DNA from: DASXTB01 sp036505615
GTDB taxonomy: Bacteria > Acidobacteriota > UBA6911 > JACQSX01
Length of the DNA stretch: 33,266 nt
NCBI GenBank assembly: GCA_036505615.1
Contig: DASXTB010000360.1
Coordinates: 1 to 33,266 of the forward strand
Direction: 5' to 3'
The notes under the pieces are model-generated. The model was not told the DNA's origin, made no database searches, and saw nothing but the letters and a program-made list of their open reading frames with translations. Position numbers and translations under genes: made by a program. Positions 8,327 to 16,331 of this stretch are shown here, piece by piece (the stretch's first letter is position 1; each line of letters begins with the position of its first letter).

Positions 8327-11032
8327 TCACGAAATCAATGGGTTCGCCTTATCGGGGTCAATCTTCAAGTCGGCGACCGCCTTTCGGACGGTCTGGGATT
8401 CGATTCCGTTCAGCCGGGCTAGGGCGCCCAGCGCTGCCAGAGTGATGAATCCTGCGTCCACTTCGAAGAAATTGCGAAGGGCCGCCCGGCCGTCGCTTCT
8501 GCCGAACCCATCAGTGCCAAGAGAAACCAGCGGGGCCGGGAACCAGCGGGCGATCGAATCAGGCAGCGCTTTTACATAATCGGAAGCGGCGACAAAAGCT
8601 CCTTTAGCCTCCGCCAGACAATCGGTAATATAAGGCTTTCTAGGCTCGTCACCAGGGTGCAGCATGTTCCAGCGCTCAGCTTCCAGCGCTTCCCGGTGCA
8701 GCTCCTTATAGCTGGTAACACTCCAGACGTCGGCGGCAACACCGTAACGCTCTTCCAAAATTTGCTGCGCTTTGAGCGCTTCGTTCAGGATAGCTCCACT
8801 GCCAAACAGGTGTGCCCGAAGTTTTGCATCTTTCCTGGCAGAAGCCTTGAACTTGTACATGCCCTTGAGAATGCCTTCCTTAACTCCCTGGGGCATCGGC
8901 GGCATGGCGTAGCTTTCGTTGCCCAGTGTAAGGTAGTAAAACACGCTCTCCTGCTTTTCATACATTCGCCGAATGCCTTCGCGTACGATAATGGCCAGTT
9001 CGTAGGCGAAGGCAGGGTCATATGCGAGAAGATTGGGCACCGGATACGCCAGCAGATGGCTGTTTCCGTCCTGATGCTGAAGCCCTTCTCCCGCAAGCGT
9101 GGTGCGGCCTGCCGTCCCGCCCAACAGGAAACCGCGGCACCGCATGTCGGCTGCCGCCCAGATCAGGTCTCCGATGCGCTGGAAGCCGAACATCGAGTAG
9201 AAGATAAAGAACGGTATCGTATTTATTCCATGCGTTGCGAACGCCGAGCCTGCGGCAACAAAGGAGGCCATGGATCCGGCTTCGGTGATTCCTTCTTCCA
9301 GTATCTGTCCGTCTTTGGCTTCTTTATAATAAATGAGGCTGTCCGAATCGACCGGATCATAAAGCTGACCCACATGAGAATAAATCCCCACCTGCCGAAA
9401 TAAGGCTTCCATGCCGAACGTTCGAGCTTCGTCGGGCACAATGGGCACGATCAGCCTTCCTAACTCCTTGTCGCGCAGCAAGTGCGCCAGCATGCGCACA
9501 AAAACCATGGTGGTAGATGCTTCTCTCTCCTTGGTCCCCTCATAGAACTCATTAAACAGCTCTTCCTCCGGGGGCTTCAATGGAGGAGCGGTAACGGTGC
9601 GCAGCGGTACATATCCTCCCAGTTTCTCGCGGCGCTCGCGGAGGTAAATCATTTCCGCGCTGTCTTCTGGCGGCTTGTAGAAAGGGGCCTCGGCGACTTC
9701 TTCGTCCGAAATGGGAATGCCAAACCGGGTTCGAAACTCGCCCAGCTCGTCCTCATTCATCTTCTTCTGCTGGTGAGTGATGTTCCTTCCTTCTCCGGCT
9801 TCGCCCAAGCCATAACCCTTGATCGTTTTTGCAAGGATGACTGACGGAGAGCCTTTGTGTTCAATCGCCGCCTGGTAAGCCGCATAGACTTTCTGCGGAT
9901 CGTGTCCGCCACGGCGCGCCTTGCGAAGCTGCTCGTCGGAAAATGGTTCCACCATTTCCAGCAGGCGCGGGTCGACTCCAAAGAAGTGTTCGCGGAAGTA
10001 CTTCCCTGACTCGACGGAATATTTCTGATACTGACCATCGACGGTTTCTTCCATCCGCTTGACCAGGATTCCATCCTTGTCTTTTTCGATGAGCGGATCC
10101 CACTCACTTCCCCAGATGACTTTGATGACATTCCAGCCGGCGCCGCGGAAAATTGCTTCCAACTCCTGAATAATTTTCCCATTTCCCCGCACCGGGCCAT
10201 CCAGCCTCTGCAGATTGCAGTTGATGACGAATATCAAGTTGTCGAGTTTTTCGCGGGACGCTAAGGTAATGGCTCCCAGCGATTCCGGCTCGTCTGTCTC
10301 GCCGTCACCCAGGAAAGCCCATACTTTCGATTCGGATTTCTTCTTCAAGCCTCGATCGCCCAAATAGCGATTGAAGCGTGCCTGATAGATAGCCATGATC
10401 GGCGCCAGTCCCATCGAGACAGTAGGAAATTCCCAGAATCCGGGCATCAGCCATGGATGGGGGTAGGACGAAAGCCCCCCGCCGGGTTGAAGCTCCCTGC
10501 GAAAGTTTTCCAGCTGCTCTTTTGTGAGACGGCCCAACAGAAACGCTCGGGCGTAAATGCCTGGGGCGGCATGGCCCTGGAAGTAGATCTGATCGCCATC
10601 GTAATCCTCTCCCTTACCGCGGAAAAAATGATTGAAGCCCACCTCATACAGCGTGGCAGCCGAAGCAAAGGTTGAGATGTGCCCGCCTATGCCGGGCTCT
10701 CCGCGATTAGCGCGAACCACCATGGCCATTGCGTTCCAGCGGACAATACTTCGAATACGCCTTTCAATCTCTCTGTTGCCGGGATAGGGCGCCTGCTTAT
10801 CGCCTGGAATGGTGTTGATGTACGGAGTGTTCGCCGAAAAAGGCAGGCGAACGCCTGCTTGGTAGGCGCGGATGGAAAGCTGATGCAGCAACTGCCGGAC
10901 GCGTTCCGGGCCGCTGGTTTGCAGAACGCCTTCCAGAGACTCGATCCATTCTTTGGTCTCTATTGCTTCTGCTTCGGCGGCTTCCTTTTGTTTCTCCTTT
11001 TTTACGGCATCCTCGTTCAGTACTTCTTTCAT
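8327..11032 (-). CDS. aceE: Pyruvate dehydrogenase E1, homodimeric type
   Basis: 901 residues from ATG 11032, chosen because AAGGGA lies just upstream; the open frame extends to 11065. It is the thiamin diphosphate-dependent decarboxylase that converts pyruvate and acetylates the lipoyl group of E2. Motifs: N-terminal E2-docking helix (TKEWIESLEGVL), YINTIPGDKQAPYPGN, GHISTFASAATLYEVGFNHF, and the ThDP signature starting at GDGETDEPES (~242) and ending in the NCNLQRLDGPV segment. The C-terminal part (GTDGFGRSDGRAALRNFF) is also typical. Length matches the AceE class and not the alpha/beta class. It is first in aceE-E2-gnd and divergent from the CMD-like gene. A charged Lys/Glu/Ala N-terminal tail precedes the docking helix. 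Confidence 0.95.
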   Translation of the reverse strand: MKEVLNEDAVKKEKQKEAAEAEAIETKEWIESLEGVLQTSGPERVRQLLHQLSIRAYQAGVRLPFSANTPYINTIPGDKQAPYPGNREIERRIRSIVRWNAMAMVVRANRGEPGIGGHISTFASAATLYEVGFNHFFRGKGEDYDGDQIYFQGHAAPGIYARAFLLGRLTKEQLENFRRELQPGGGLSSYPHPWLMPGFWEFPTVSMGLAPIMAIYQARFNRYLGDRGLKKKSESKVWAFLGDGETDEPESLGAITLASREKLDNLIFVINCNLQRLDGPVRGNGKIIQELEAIFRGAGWNVIKVIWGSEWDPLIEKDKDGILVKRMEETVDGQYQKYSVESGKYFREHFFGVDPRLLEMVEPFSDEQLRKARRGGHDPQKVYAAYQAAIEHKGSPSVILAKTIKGYGLGEAGEGRNITHQQKKMNEDELGEFRTRFGIPISDEEVAEAPFYKPPEDSAEMIYLRERREKLGGYVPLRTVTAPPLKPPEEELFNEFYEGTKEREASTTMVFVRMLAHLLRDKELGRLIVPIVPDEARTFGMEALFRQVGIYSHVGQLYDPVDSDSLIYYKEAKDGQILEEGITEAGSMASFVAAGSAFATHGINTIPFFIFYSMFGFQRIGDLIWAAADMRCRGFLLGGTAGRTTLAGEGLQHQDGNSHLLAYPVPNLLAYDPAFAYELAIIVREGIRRMYEKQESVFYYLTLGNESYAMPPMPQGVKEGILKGMYKFKASARKDAKLRAHLFGSGAILNEALKAQQILEERYGVAADVWSVTSYKELHREALEAERWNMLHPGDEPRKPYITDCLAEAKGAFVAASDYVKALPDSIARWFPAPLVSLGTDGFGRSDGRAALRNFFEVDAGFITLAALGALARLNGIESQTVRKAVADLKIDPDKANPLIS

Positions 11033-11188
11033 TGCCCGTCCCTTCACAATCATCGGTCGAGACAATCACGCAGCCAGACTCTACGTCAAAGTTTCAGAAT
11101 GCCATGAAAAACGAAAAAAACGAAGTAGGAAAAAAAGAGAAACAACGTTATATATAACGAGCCGTTAACTTTGGAGGGACAGAGAGCA
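11033..11188. promoter_or_regulatory. Divergent control region aceE / CMD-like gene
   Basis: This 156-base space must hold both promoters. It contains a perfect 14-base palindrome CGTTATATATAACG (11146-11159), a plausible operator or symmetric -10 region, and a purine-rich tract (11105-11143). AAGGGA precedes aceE and GGAGGG (11173-11178) precedes the CMD-like gene. I could not assign a convincing -35/-10 pair on either side. Confidence 0.4.
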
Positions 11189-11743
11189 ATGGCTAAATAT
11201 CTGCCCGTGCAACTAGATGCCGCCGGCGAGCGTGTCCGGCAGGTCTACGCCGATTATGAAACTTCGTTTGGAACCTCGCCCGACAACCTGGTGAAGACCA
11301 TCGCGCCCAGTTCGGCATTCCTGCAGAGCTATTATCAGATGTTCAAAACCGTCATGGGTGACTGCTCGTTGAGCGACAAAACACGGGAACTGGCAATACT
11401 GAAAGTAGCCAAGCTCAATGGATCGGAGTACTGCCTTCACCAGCACACGATTCTGGGCAAGAAAGCGGGCATTACCGACGAGATGATTGCGGCGCTGGAT
11501 AATCACAAGGAAGGTGATCTTTTTACCTTTATGGAACAAGAAGCTCTCACATGGGTGGAAGAAATTACCAAGAATCCGGGCGCCACAGACGAAGAGAACT
11601 TCAAGCAATTGAAGAACCATTTTACGCAGCAGCAAGTGATCGAGTTGACGGTGATTGCCGCGTTTTTTAACATGTTCACCAGGTTGTGTCAGGCCCTCGA
11701 AATTGAGAGCGAGCAGCAAAAGAAGTCCGCAGGTCACGGCTAG
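11189..11743 (+). CDS. AhpD/carboxymuconolactone decarboxylase-like protein
   Basis: 184 residues from ATG 11189, with GGAGGG ten bases upstream. The core DKTRELAILKVAKLNGSEYCLHQHTILGKKAG matches the CMD/AhpD helix-turn that carries C-x2-C-x3-H. Here the first Cys is Ser79, leaving C82 and H86, so a disulfide reductase role like AhpD is doubtful; members with one Cys are often of unknown activity or are peroxidase-related. The gene has no operon partner on its strand until LptFG, 228 bases on, across a repeat element. It is divergent from aceE, and AhpD in some bacteria uses E2-bound lipoamide, so the neighbourhood is suggestive but not proof. Confidence 0.75.
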   Translation: MAKYLPVQLDAAGERVRQVYADYETSFGTSPDNLVKTIAPSSAFLQSYYQMFKTVMGDCSLSDKTRELAILKVAKLNGSEYCLHQHTILGKKAGITDEMIAALDNHKEGDLFTFMEQEALTWVEEITKNPGATDEENFKQLKNHFTQQQVIELTVIAAFFNMFTRLCQALEIESEQQKKSAGHG

Positions 11744-11758
11744 GGCGAATGCAGACCT

Positions 11759-11963
11759 ATCGATTGCAGATTGCGGATTGCGGATTGCGGATTTTGAAAA
11801 CGCCCGTCATCAGTCGCCCGTGGTCCCGCTCAGCGATTCAAACAACAGACCACGGCAACAGCCAATGGACTTCACTGAATCCGCAATCCGCAATCTGCAA
11901 TCCGAAATCGGTAAATCCGCAATCCGCAATCTGCAATCCGAAATCGGTAAATCCGCAATCGAT
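11759..11963. repeat. ATTGCGGATT inverted-arm element, copy 1
   Basis: Left arm 11759-11797 repeats ATTGCGGATT; right arm 11876-11963 repeats its complement AATCCGCAAT. The ~80-base core contains CCGTGGTC and CCAATGGAC words. The element fills the space between the CMD-like stop (11743) and the LptFG ATG (11972), leaving only eight bases before the start codon and no Shine-Dalgarno. Confidence 0.85.
11878..11949 (+). repeat. Perfect 36-base tandem duplication in the right arm
   Basis: Bases 11878-11913 and 11914-11949 are identical (unit begins AATCCGCAATCCGCAATCTG). An exact copy means a recent duplication, and it lengthened one arm relative to the other (88 versus 39 bases). Confidence 0.9.
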
Positions 11964-11971
11964 AAATCTCC

Positions 11972-14290
11972 ATGCGTTCCATTGACCGCTGTATTTACAA
12001 GGAACTTGTTGGTCCTCTGTTGATTTCGCTGACGGTACTGACGTTCATCGTTTTCACCAGGGAATTTGGCCGCTTTGCGGAAATACTGATCCGGAAGAGC
12101 GCCGAGCCGGCCACCATTCTTCAAGTTTGTCTGGCGTTGCTCCCCAGCATTTTAATTTTCACCATTCCCATCTCCTTCCTGATTGGAACACTGATCGCTT
12201 TCAGCCGTCTCTCGTCCGACAGCGAAATCATCGCCCTCCGTGCGTGCGGAATTAGCATGTTCCGCCTGTTGTCTCCCGTGCTCAAGATTGGCCTGGTGGT
12301 TTTTGTCCTTACTGTAGCCATGACCTTTTATCTGCTGCCTCGGGGAAACCGGCAACTGCGCGAGCTTCAATATTCAATCGGCATTCGTCCTGTGATCAAC
12401 GATATTCGGCCGCGTGTGTTCAACGAGAGTATTTCCAATATCGTGCTGTATGTGGAAGAGATCCAGTACCAGCGCGGCCTCTGGAGCGGCGTCTTTGTCG
12501 TGGATAATTCGGTTCCCAACGAACAAAGAATTATCCTGGCCAGGTACGGGAGGATCGTCCCACAGCCGGAAAGTGGGAGATTTCAGTTTCACTTTGATCA
12601 AGGCACCAGCTACAAGGTCGATATGCAGGACTTCACCAAAGATGACCTGTCCAGGTTTGAAAGTCTCGAAATGGTCGTTGAGACGGCTGACGAAACTCCT
12701 CCCCAGACTCTGCCTCTGAAGACCAGAGAGAAGGGGACATTCGATCTCTTGAAGCAGCGTGGATCGACCCCCCAGGAACAGCGGCGCACGTGGGTCGAAT
12801 TGAACAGCAGGCTGGCGCTTCCCCTCTCCACCTTCGCCTTTGCATTTCTCGGCCTTGGGTTGGGTGTAAACACCCGGCGTGGAGGACGGGCCTATGGTTT
12901 CATCATCGGCATTCTGATTGCGTTCACGTATTACATCCTGTTTGTAACCGGCAGCAACTTCGCAAAGGACACTGCTGTTCCGGTATGGCTCGGTGTGTGG
13001 GGGAGCAACCTGCTGCTTTATGGCGCCGGCCTGCTGGCATTGCGCTTCATGAACACCGATTCTCCCTGGATGCGGGCAGTTACCGACAACAGAATGCTTC
13101 TGGGCGGACTGGAGGCGCTCCACCAAGGCTATACGGAACTAAGACGGATCATCGCGCGAAAACGCGCCCGAAACAATACTGCTGTTTCTTCACTGCGCGT
13201 CGGTTTCCTGAAAGTAATCGATCTTTATCTGATAAAAGAGTTCCTGAAATATTTTGCTTTGGCCTTGATCGTTTCTGTGGCGCTCTTTGACGTATTCACT
13301 TTGTTCGAGTTGATGGACGACATCATTCGAAATCACATCTCGCTCTGGCTGGTGCTTGACTACTTCTGGTTTCTGCTGCCGCACATCCTCACCCTTGTTG
13401 TTCCCATGACTGTATTGATTGCGACCCTGGTGAACTTTGGGATGCTGGATCGAACCAACCAGGTCACCTCACTAAAGGCGTCTGGCGTGAGTGTCTATCG
13501 CCTGGCGGTCCCGATTCTTCTGACAGCCGCCCTGGTAAGCTCCTTTTTGTTTGTGATGCAGGACTACGTTTTGCCTTTTGCCAACCAAAAGCAAGACAAT
13601 CTACGCAACATAATTAAAGGCCGCCCGGTGCGCACCTTTTTTCATCCCGAACGCCCATGGACCTTTGGCCAGAAGCATCGCCTGTACAACTATGTCCGTT
13701 TCGACTCGACCAGGAAAATTTTTGCCCAGCTTTCGATATACGATCTGGACATTTCGGCGAATTATTTGAATAGCAAGATCTTTGCATCGCGTGCGGTGTG
13801 GGATCCGGCGAAAAAGATTTGGGTGCTGCATCAAGGGTTCATACGCAACTTCAATGATCCAGCCCACGGGCTGACGCGTTTCGAGGAGATGCAGCTGAAG
13901 CTTCCCGAAGAGCCATCCTATTTCGTAAAGGAAGTTAAGGAATCGACCAAAATGAAGTACCTGGAATTGAAGAATTACATCCAGACGCTGCAGTTGTCGG
14001 GATTTGACGTCGAGGAGCTGCGCGTGGAGTTGTACAAGAAGATCTCATTTCCGGTGGTCAGCATTATCATGGCGATGATTGGCGTGCCGTTTGCGTTTTC
14101 CATGGGCCGCAAGGGGGCGCTCTATGGACTGGCCGTGAGCATCCTGATCGGGATCATCTATTGGGGAACTTTTGGAGTTTTCGAAGTGATGGGGGCCAGT
14201 GGAATGCTGGCGCCCGTTCTGGCCGCCTGGGCTCCCAATTTGCTTTTTGGGATCGGCGGTTTGTATTTGTTATTTACCATTCGAACATGA
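11972..14290 (+). CDS. Fused LptF-LptG lipopolysaccharide export permease
   Basis: 772 residues, twice the usual size of LptF or LptG. The N-terminal half (1-~370) opens with RCIYKELVGPLLISLTVLTF, has the YjgP/YjgQ membrane pattern SILIFTIPISFLIGTLIAFSR and SDSEIIALRACGIS, a beta-jellyroll-like periplasmic part, then three more membrane helices. After a cytoplasmic link (~370-405) a second copy begins at KVIDLYLIKEFLKYFALALI and repeats the plan (VVPMTVLIATLVNFGML, NQVTSLKASGVSVYRL, final IISFPVVSIIMAMIGVPFAF-like bundle). Together with LptB it should extract LPS from the inner membrane, as one chain instead of two. LptB and LptC are not in the window. The ATG at 11972 follows a repeat arm with no ribosome site. 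Confidence 0.92.
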   Translation: MRSIDRCIYKELVGPLLISLTVLTFIVFTREFGRFAEILIRKSAEPATILQVCLALLPSILIFTIPISFLIGTLIAFSRLSSDSEIIALRACGISMFRLLSPVLKIGLVVFVLTVAMTFYLLPRGNRQLRELQYSIGIRPVINDIRPRVFNESISNIVLYVEEIQYQRGLWSGVFVVDNSVPNEQRIILARYGRIVPQPESGRFQFHFDQGTSYKVDMQDFTKDDLSRFESLEMVVETADETPPQTLPLKTREKGTFDLLKQRGSTPQEQRRTWVELNSRLALPLSTFAFAFLGLGLGVNTRRGGRAYGFIIGILIAFTYYILFVTGSNFAKDTAVPVWLGVWGSNLLLYGAGLLALRFMNTDSPWMRAVTDNRMLLGGLEALHQGYTELRRIIARKRARNNTAVSSLRVGFLKVIDLYLIKEFLKYFALALIVSVALFDVFTLFELMDDIIRNHISLWLVLDYFWFLLPHILTLVVPMTVLIATLVNFGMLDRTNQVTSLKASGVSVYRLAVPILLTAALVSSFLFVMQDYVLPFANQKQDNLRNIIKGRPVRTFFHPERPWTFGQKHRLYNYVRFDSTRKIFAQLSIYDLDISANYLNSKIFASRAVWDPAKKIWVLHQGFIRNFNDPAHGLTRFEEMQLKLPEEPSYFVKEVKESTKMKYLELKNYIQTLQLSGFDVEELRVELYKKISFPVVSIIMAMIGVPFAFSMGRKGALYGLAVSILIGIIYWGTFGVFEVMGASGMLAPVLAAWAPNLLFGIGGLYLLFTIRT

Positions 14291-14353
14291 AAGATTCCCG
14301 ACGGTACCCGCAAAACGCATTGAACACCGTAGAAAATCCCTCTGATCTCCGTC

Positions 14354-14959
14354 ATGTCTAGCCCAGACGTCGCCATTTTCACCGTGCATTGGGCGTTTTG
14401 GGGCGCCTTTGGCCTCACGCGCATTGTTCTTCGCATCCGCGATCGGAACGACAGCGGGGCAGTTAACACAGCACCGATCCCCCAGCAAGAGACCACTGCG
14501 CCGTTCTCCCGCGCGCTCCTTGCGTTCCATGGGCTCGCCTTTGCCGTGATGTACTTCGGGATCAGCTATGCCGTGATCCCGGGGCGTGTACCCTTCTGGT
14601 TTCCCGGCCAGCGGGTTGCCGGCTCGCTTGTCATCGCCGGAGGCGCCGCACTGGTGGTCTCGGCGCTCGTCTCTTTTCGCTCGTGGCGTTTCCGCGCGAC
14701 ACTTGACAAGAGTCATCAACTGGCAATCGGTGGTCCATTCCGAATCTTGCGGCACCCGATTTACATGGGATTGAACCTGCTGGCGCTCGGCACCGCACTC
14801 TGGGTGCCCACCGCGATCGTGTGGACCGGATTTATGTTAATGGCGATTGGAGGCGATCTGCGCGCACGAGCCGAGGAGACCCTCCTCACGCACGCCTTTG
14901 GCCCCTCGTATCGCGAGTACTGTGCGCGCACGCGACGATTCGTCCCTGGTCTCTATTGA
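14354..14959 (+). CDS. Isoprenylcysteine carboxyl methyltransferase-like membrane protein
   Basis: 201 residues with about five hydrophobic segments. The C-terminal signature GPFRILRHPIYMG, then LRARAEETLL and FGPSYREYCARTRRFVPGLY, is the ICMT/PEMT-type SAM-binding core of bacterial integral membrane methyltransferases. The substrate is unknown; bacterial relatives methylate lipids or small molecules, and some have no known role. It starts 63 bases after LptFG without a clear ribosome site, and an attC-like site begins seven bases after its stop. GC and word use look higher than in LptFG, in line with a transferred patch. Confidence 0.75.
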   Translation: MSSPDVAIFTVHWAFWGAFGLTRIVLRIRDRNDSGAVNTAPIPQQETTAPFSRALLAFHGLAFAVMYFGISYAVIPGRVPFWFPGQRVAGSLVIAGGAALVVSALVSFRSWRFRATLDKSHQLAIGGPFRILRHPIYMGLNLLALGTALWVPTAIVWTGFMLMAIGGDLRARAEETLLTHAFGPSYREYCARTRRFVPGLY

Positions 14960-14965
14960 AGCCCT

Positions 14966-15020
14966 GCCTAACGTATTAAGACTTCGTGTGACGCGGAGCC
15001 GCCACAAGTCCGGGTTGGAC
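14966..15020 (+). other. attC-like recombination site 1
   Basis: GCCTAAC (14966-14972) fits the R'' consensus RYYYAAC and GTTGGAC (15014-15020) fits R' GTTRRRY, 55 bases in all. Inside, GACTTcGTG and CACAAGTC pair with one unpaired C, like the L boxes of attC with an extrahelical base. It begins seven bases after the stop of the methyltransferase-like gene, where an attC normally sits. A second possible R' (CGTTATGG) lies at 15167-15174. Between 15020 and 15171 nothing else was seen. Confidence 0.45.
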
Positions 15021-15170
15021 TAACGTGAGACCAAGCCGCCTGCCGACTTTGTCAGGGCACTCAAGTCCGCGCCGCCTGCTTGGGAGCGATGGCAAGCGCT
15101 CAGCTACAGCCATCAGTTTCTGAGGATTTCCCGCGTCGCTGCGACCATGGACTCCGTCACTTAACGCGTT

Positions 15171-15744
15171 ATGGAGCAGAAGAAGCGGATTGTGCCCGTT
15201 GATAAGAAGGGCTTGGGGTATGCCGTGCTTCACACTCTCAAGCGCATCAGTGACAGCGAACTCACGACAGACAGACTCATCGAACAAATCGAACGCTCCC
15301 TGAGCGAGCGAGATGCGTTCAGCCTGCCCACCGAAGGTGAGATTGACCAGTTGGGCTTCGACCTTCTCTACTCCTGGATCAGCCACATCGAGTACGCCGA
15401 GAACCTCCTGAATGTGAAGTGCCTCATGCTAGGTGTCGAAATCCCCACGGCTCTCTGCACCTACGTGCGCGAAGCCCGCCCGGTCGTGCATGGCGACCGA
15501 GCGATTGGTGCGGTCGAAGCGCTTCGGGTCATCCGACAGACAATCGTTGTAGTGCAAGATCTCTACCACCATCACGCTGGCCGCCGACGCCCTCGTGAAG
15601 CTCGTCACGCTCAGGGAGCCGCCAACCCGCTTCGCTGCCGGCGCCGACGCCGTGCAGACGTTCGAGGCCAAGGCCAACACGCTGCTCGCCCAGGCCCAAG
15701 CCTACCGCGAGCTGTCCACCTCCCTCGCGTACGACGACGCCTGA
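15171..15744 (+). pseudogene. Unknown protein gene interrupted by a frameshift
   Basis: The frame from ATG 15171 reads sensibly for ~130 residues (GYAVLHTLKRISDSELTTDR ... ALRVIRQTIVVVQDL) and then turns into an Arg/His-rich string typical of out-of-frame GC-rich DNA. One frame over, from about 15565, the DNA reads TTITLAADALVKLVTLREPP, then FEAKANTLLAQAQAYRELS, and stops at 15742-15744. One extra base near 15555-15565 would join the two into a protein of about 190 residues. I recognise no family. It may be a true pseudogene or an assembly/sequencing error. The ATG touches a GTT triplet (CGTTATGG), and an attC-like site follows 31 bases after the corrected stop. Confidence 0.6.
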
Positions 15745-15775
15745 CCACAAATGGTGCCCTTGGCGACTTCAGCAA

Positions 15776-15834
15776 ATCTAACTATGCGCTCCACCCGCCG
15801 CGCTGACGCGCGCGAGTGAGCGCTGGCGTTAGGC
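15776..15834 (+). other. attC-like recombination site 2
   Basis: ATCTAAC (15776-15782) matches RYYYAAC and GTTAGGC (15828-15834) matches GTTRRRY, giving 59 bases, a classic attC size. Inner boxes GCGCTC (15787-) and GAGCGC (~15818-) pair, and CGCGC words fold between them. It is the best of the three sites: right orientation, right length, right place after a coding frame, internal symmetry. Confidence 0.55.
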
Positions 15835-15867
15835 GACGCATGGCAGCGTCCGCCGCAGGCGCACGAA

Positions 15868-15956
15868 GAGAATAGCCCCAGGCTAGCGCGTTTTTCAGCG
15901 CGCCGCCCGGGGTTTCGTGAAAAATAAAATATGGTGAGCCCCGGAGGGGCAACAGA
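15868..15956. repeat. REP-like element A (TAGCCCC...GCGCG-TTTTT-CGCGC type)
   Basis: TAGCCCCAGGCTAGCGCG, a TTTTT loop, then GCGCGCCGCCCGGGG form a strong hairpin; downstream AGCCCCggaGGGGC forms a second one. The order of modules (hairpin, TTTTT loop, AATAT-like spacer, CC-ggag-GG hairpin) matches the two half-elements between ahcY and metK. It lies in the 305-base space before the DUF2007 gene. The remainder (15957-16049) shows no further signal. Confidence 0.7.
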
Positions 15957-16049
15957 ACTCTGCGCCGTGGATCTGTACCAATCGTCACGGATTAATCAGG
16001 GCTCGGATTGCGGGCGGTCGGAACTCAAAGTCATGTTATGTTGTGATCC

Positions 16050-16268
16050 ATGCCTAGCCAACTCGTAGTCATCAAAACTTTCTCGAATGAGCCGGCTGCA
16101 CTGGTTGCGCGGGGTGTTCTTGACGCGAGCGGGATCCCCTCCATCTTGAGCAGTGATGACGCCGGACGGATGGAACCGCAACTTCAGTTTACTCGTGGAA
16201 TCCGTTTGTCGGTGCGAGCCGAAGACGCCGCCGCTGCGCGCGCACTTCTCGAATCCGCGGCGAACTAA
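16050..16268 (+). CDS. DUF2007-type small protein
   Basis: 72 residues. The pattern VVIKTFSNEPAALVARGVLDASGIPSILSSDD followed by GIRLSVRAEDAAAARALLE is that of DUF2007, a small ferredoxin-fold domain tagged as a putative prokaryotic signal-transducing protein. No catalytic residues are evident; such domains may bind ligands or partners. The start at ATG 16050 fits the domain exactly though no strong ribosome site is present. An attC-like site follows 18 bases after its stop, so it could be a cassette gene. Confidence 0.7.
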   Translation: MPSQLVVIKTFSNEPAALVARGVLDASGIPSILSSDDAGRMEPQLQFTRGIRLSVRAEDAAAARALLESAAN

Positions 16269-16286
16269 TACCAGGTGAGGCCAAGC

Positions 16287-16331
16287 GCCTAACGATCGGC
16301 ATGGAGCCGCGATTCCCTTGCATTGTTACAT
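16287..16331 (+). other. attC-like site 3, weaker
   Basis: GCCTAAC (16287-16293) matches R'' perfectly and shares GCCTAACG with site 1. The partner GTTACAT (16325-16331) has the obligatory GTT but breaks the RRRY part. ATC...GGC-atgga-GCC...GAT pairs inside with a two-base bulge. At 45 bases it is short. It follows the DUF2007 gene closely. Confidence 0.3.

Noticed and set aside
11759..11963. Repeat arms considered as a CRISPR array
   Set aside because: Units are 10 or 36 bases without unique spacers of constant size, the arms are inverted to each other, and no cas gene is near.
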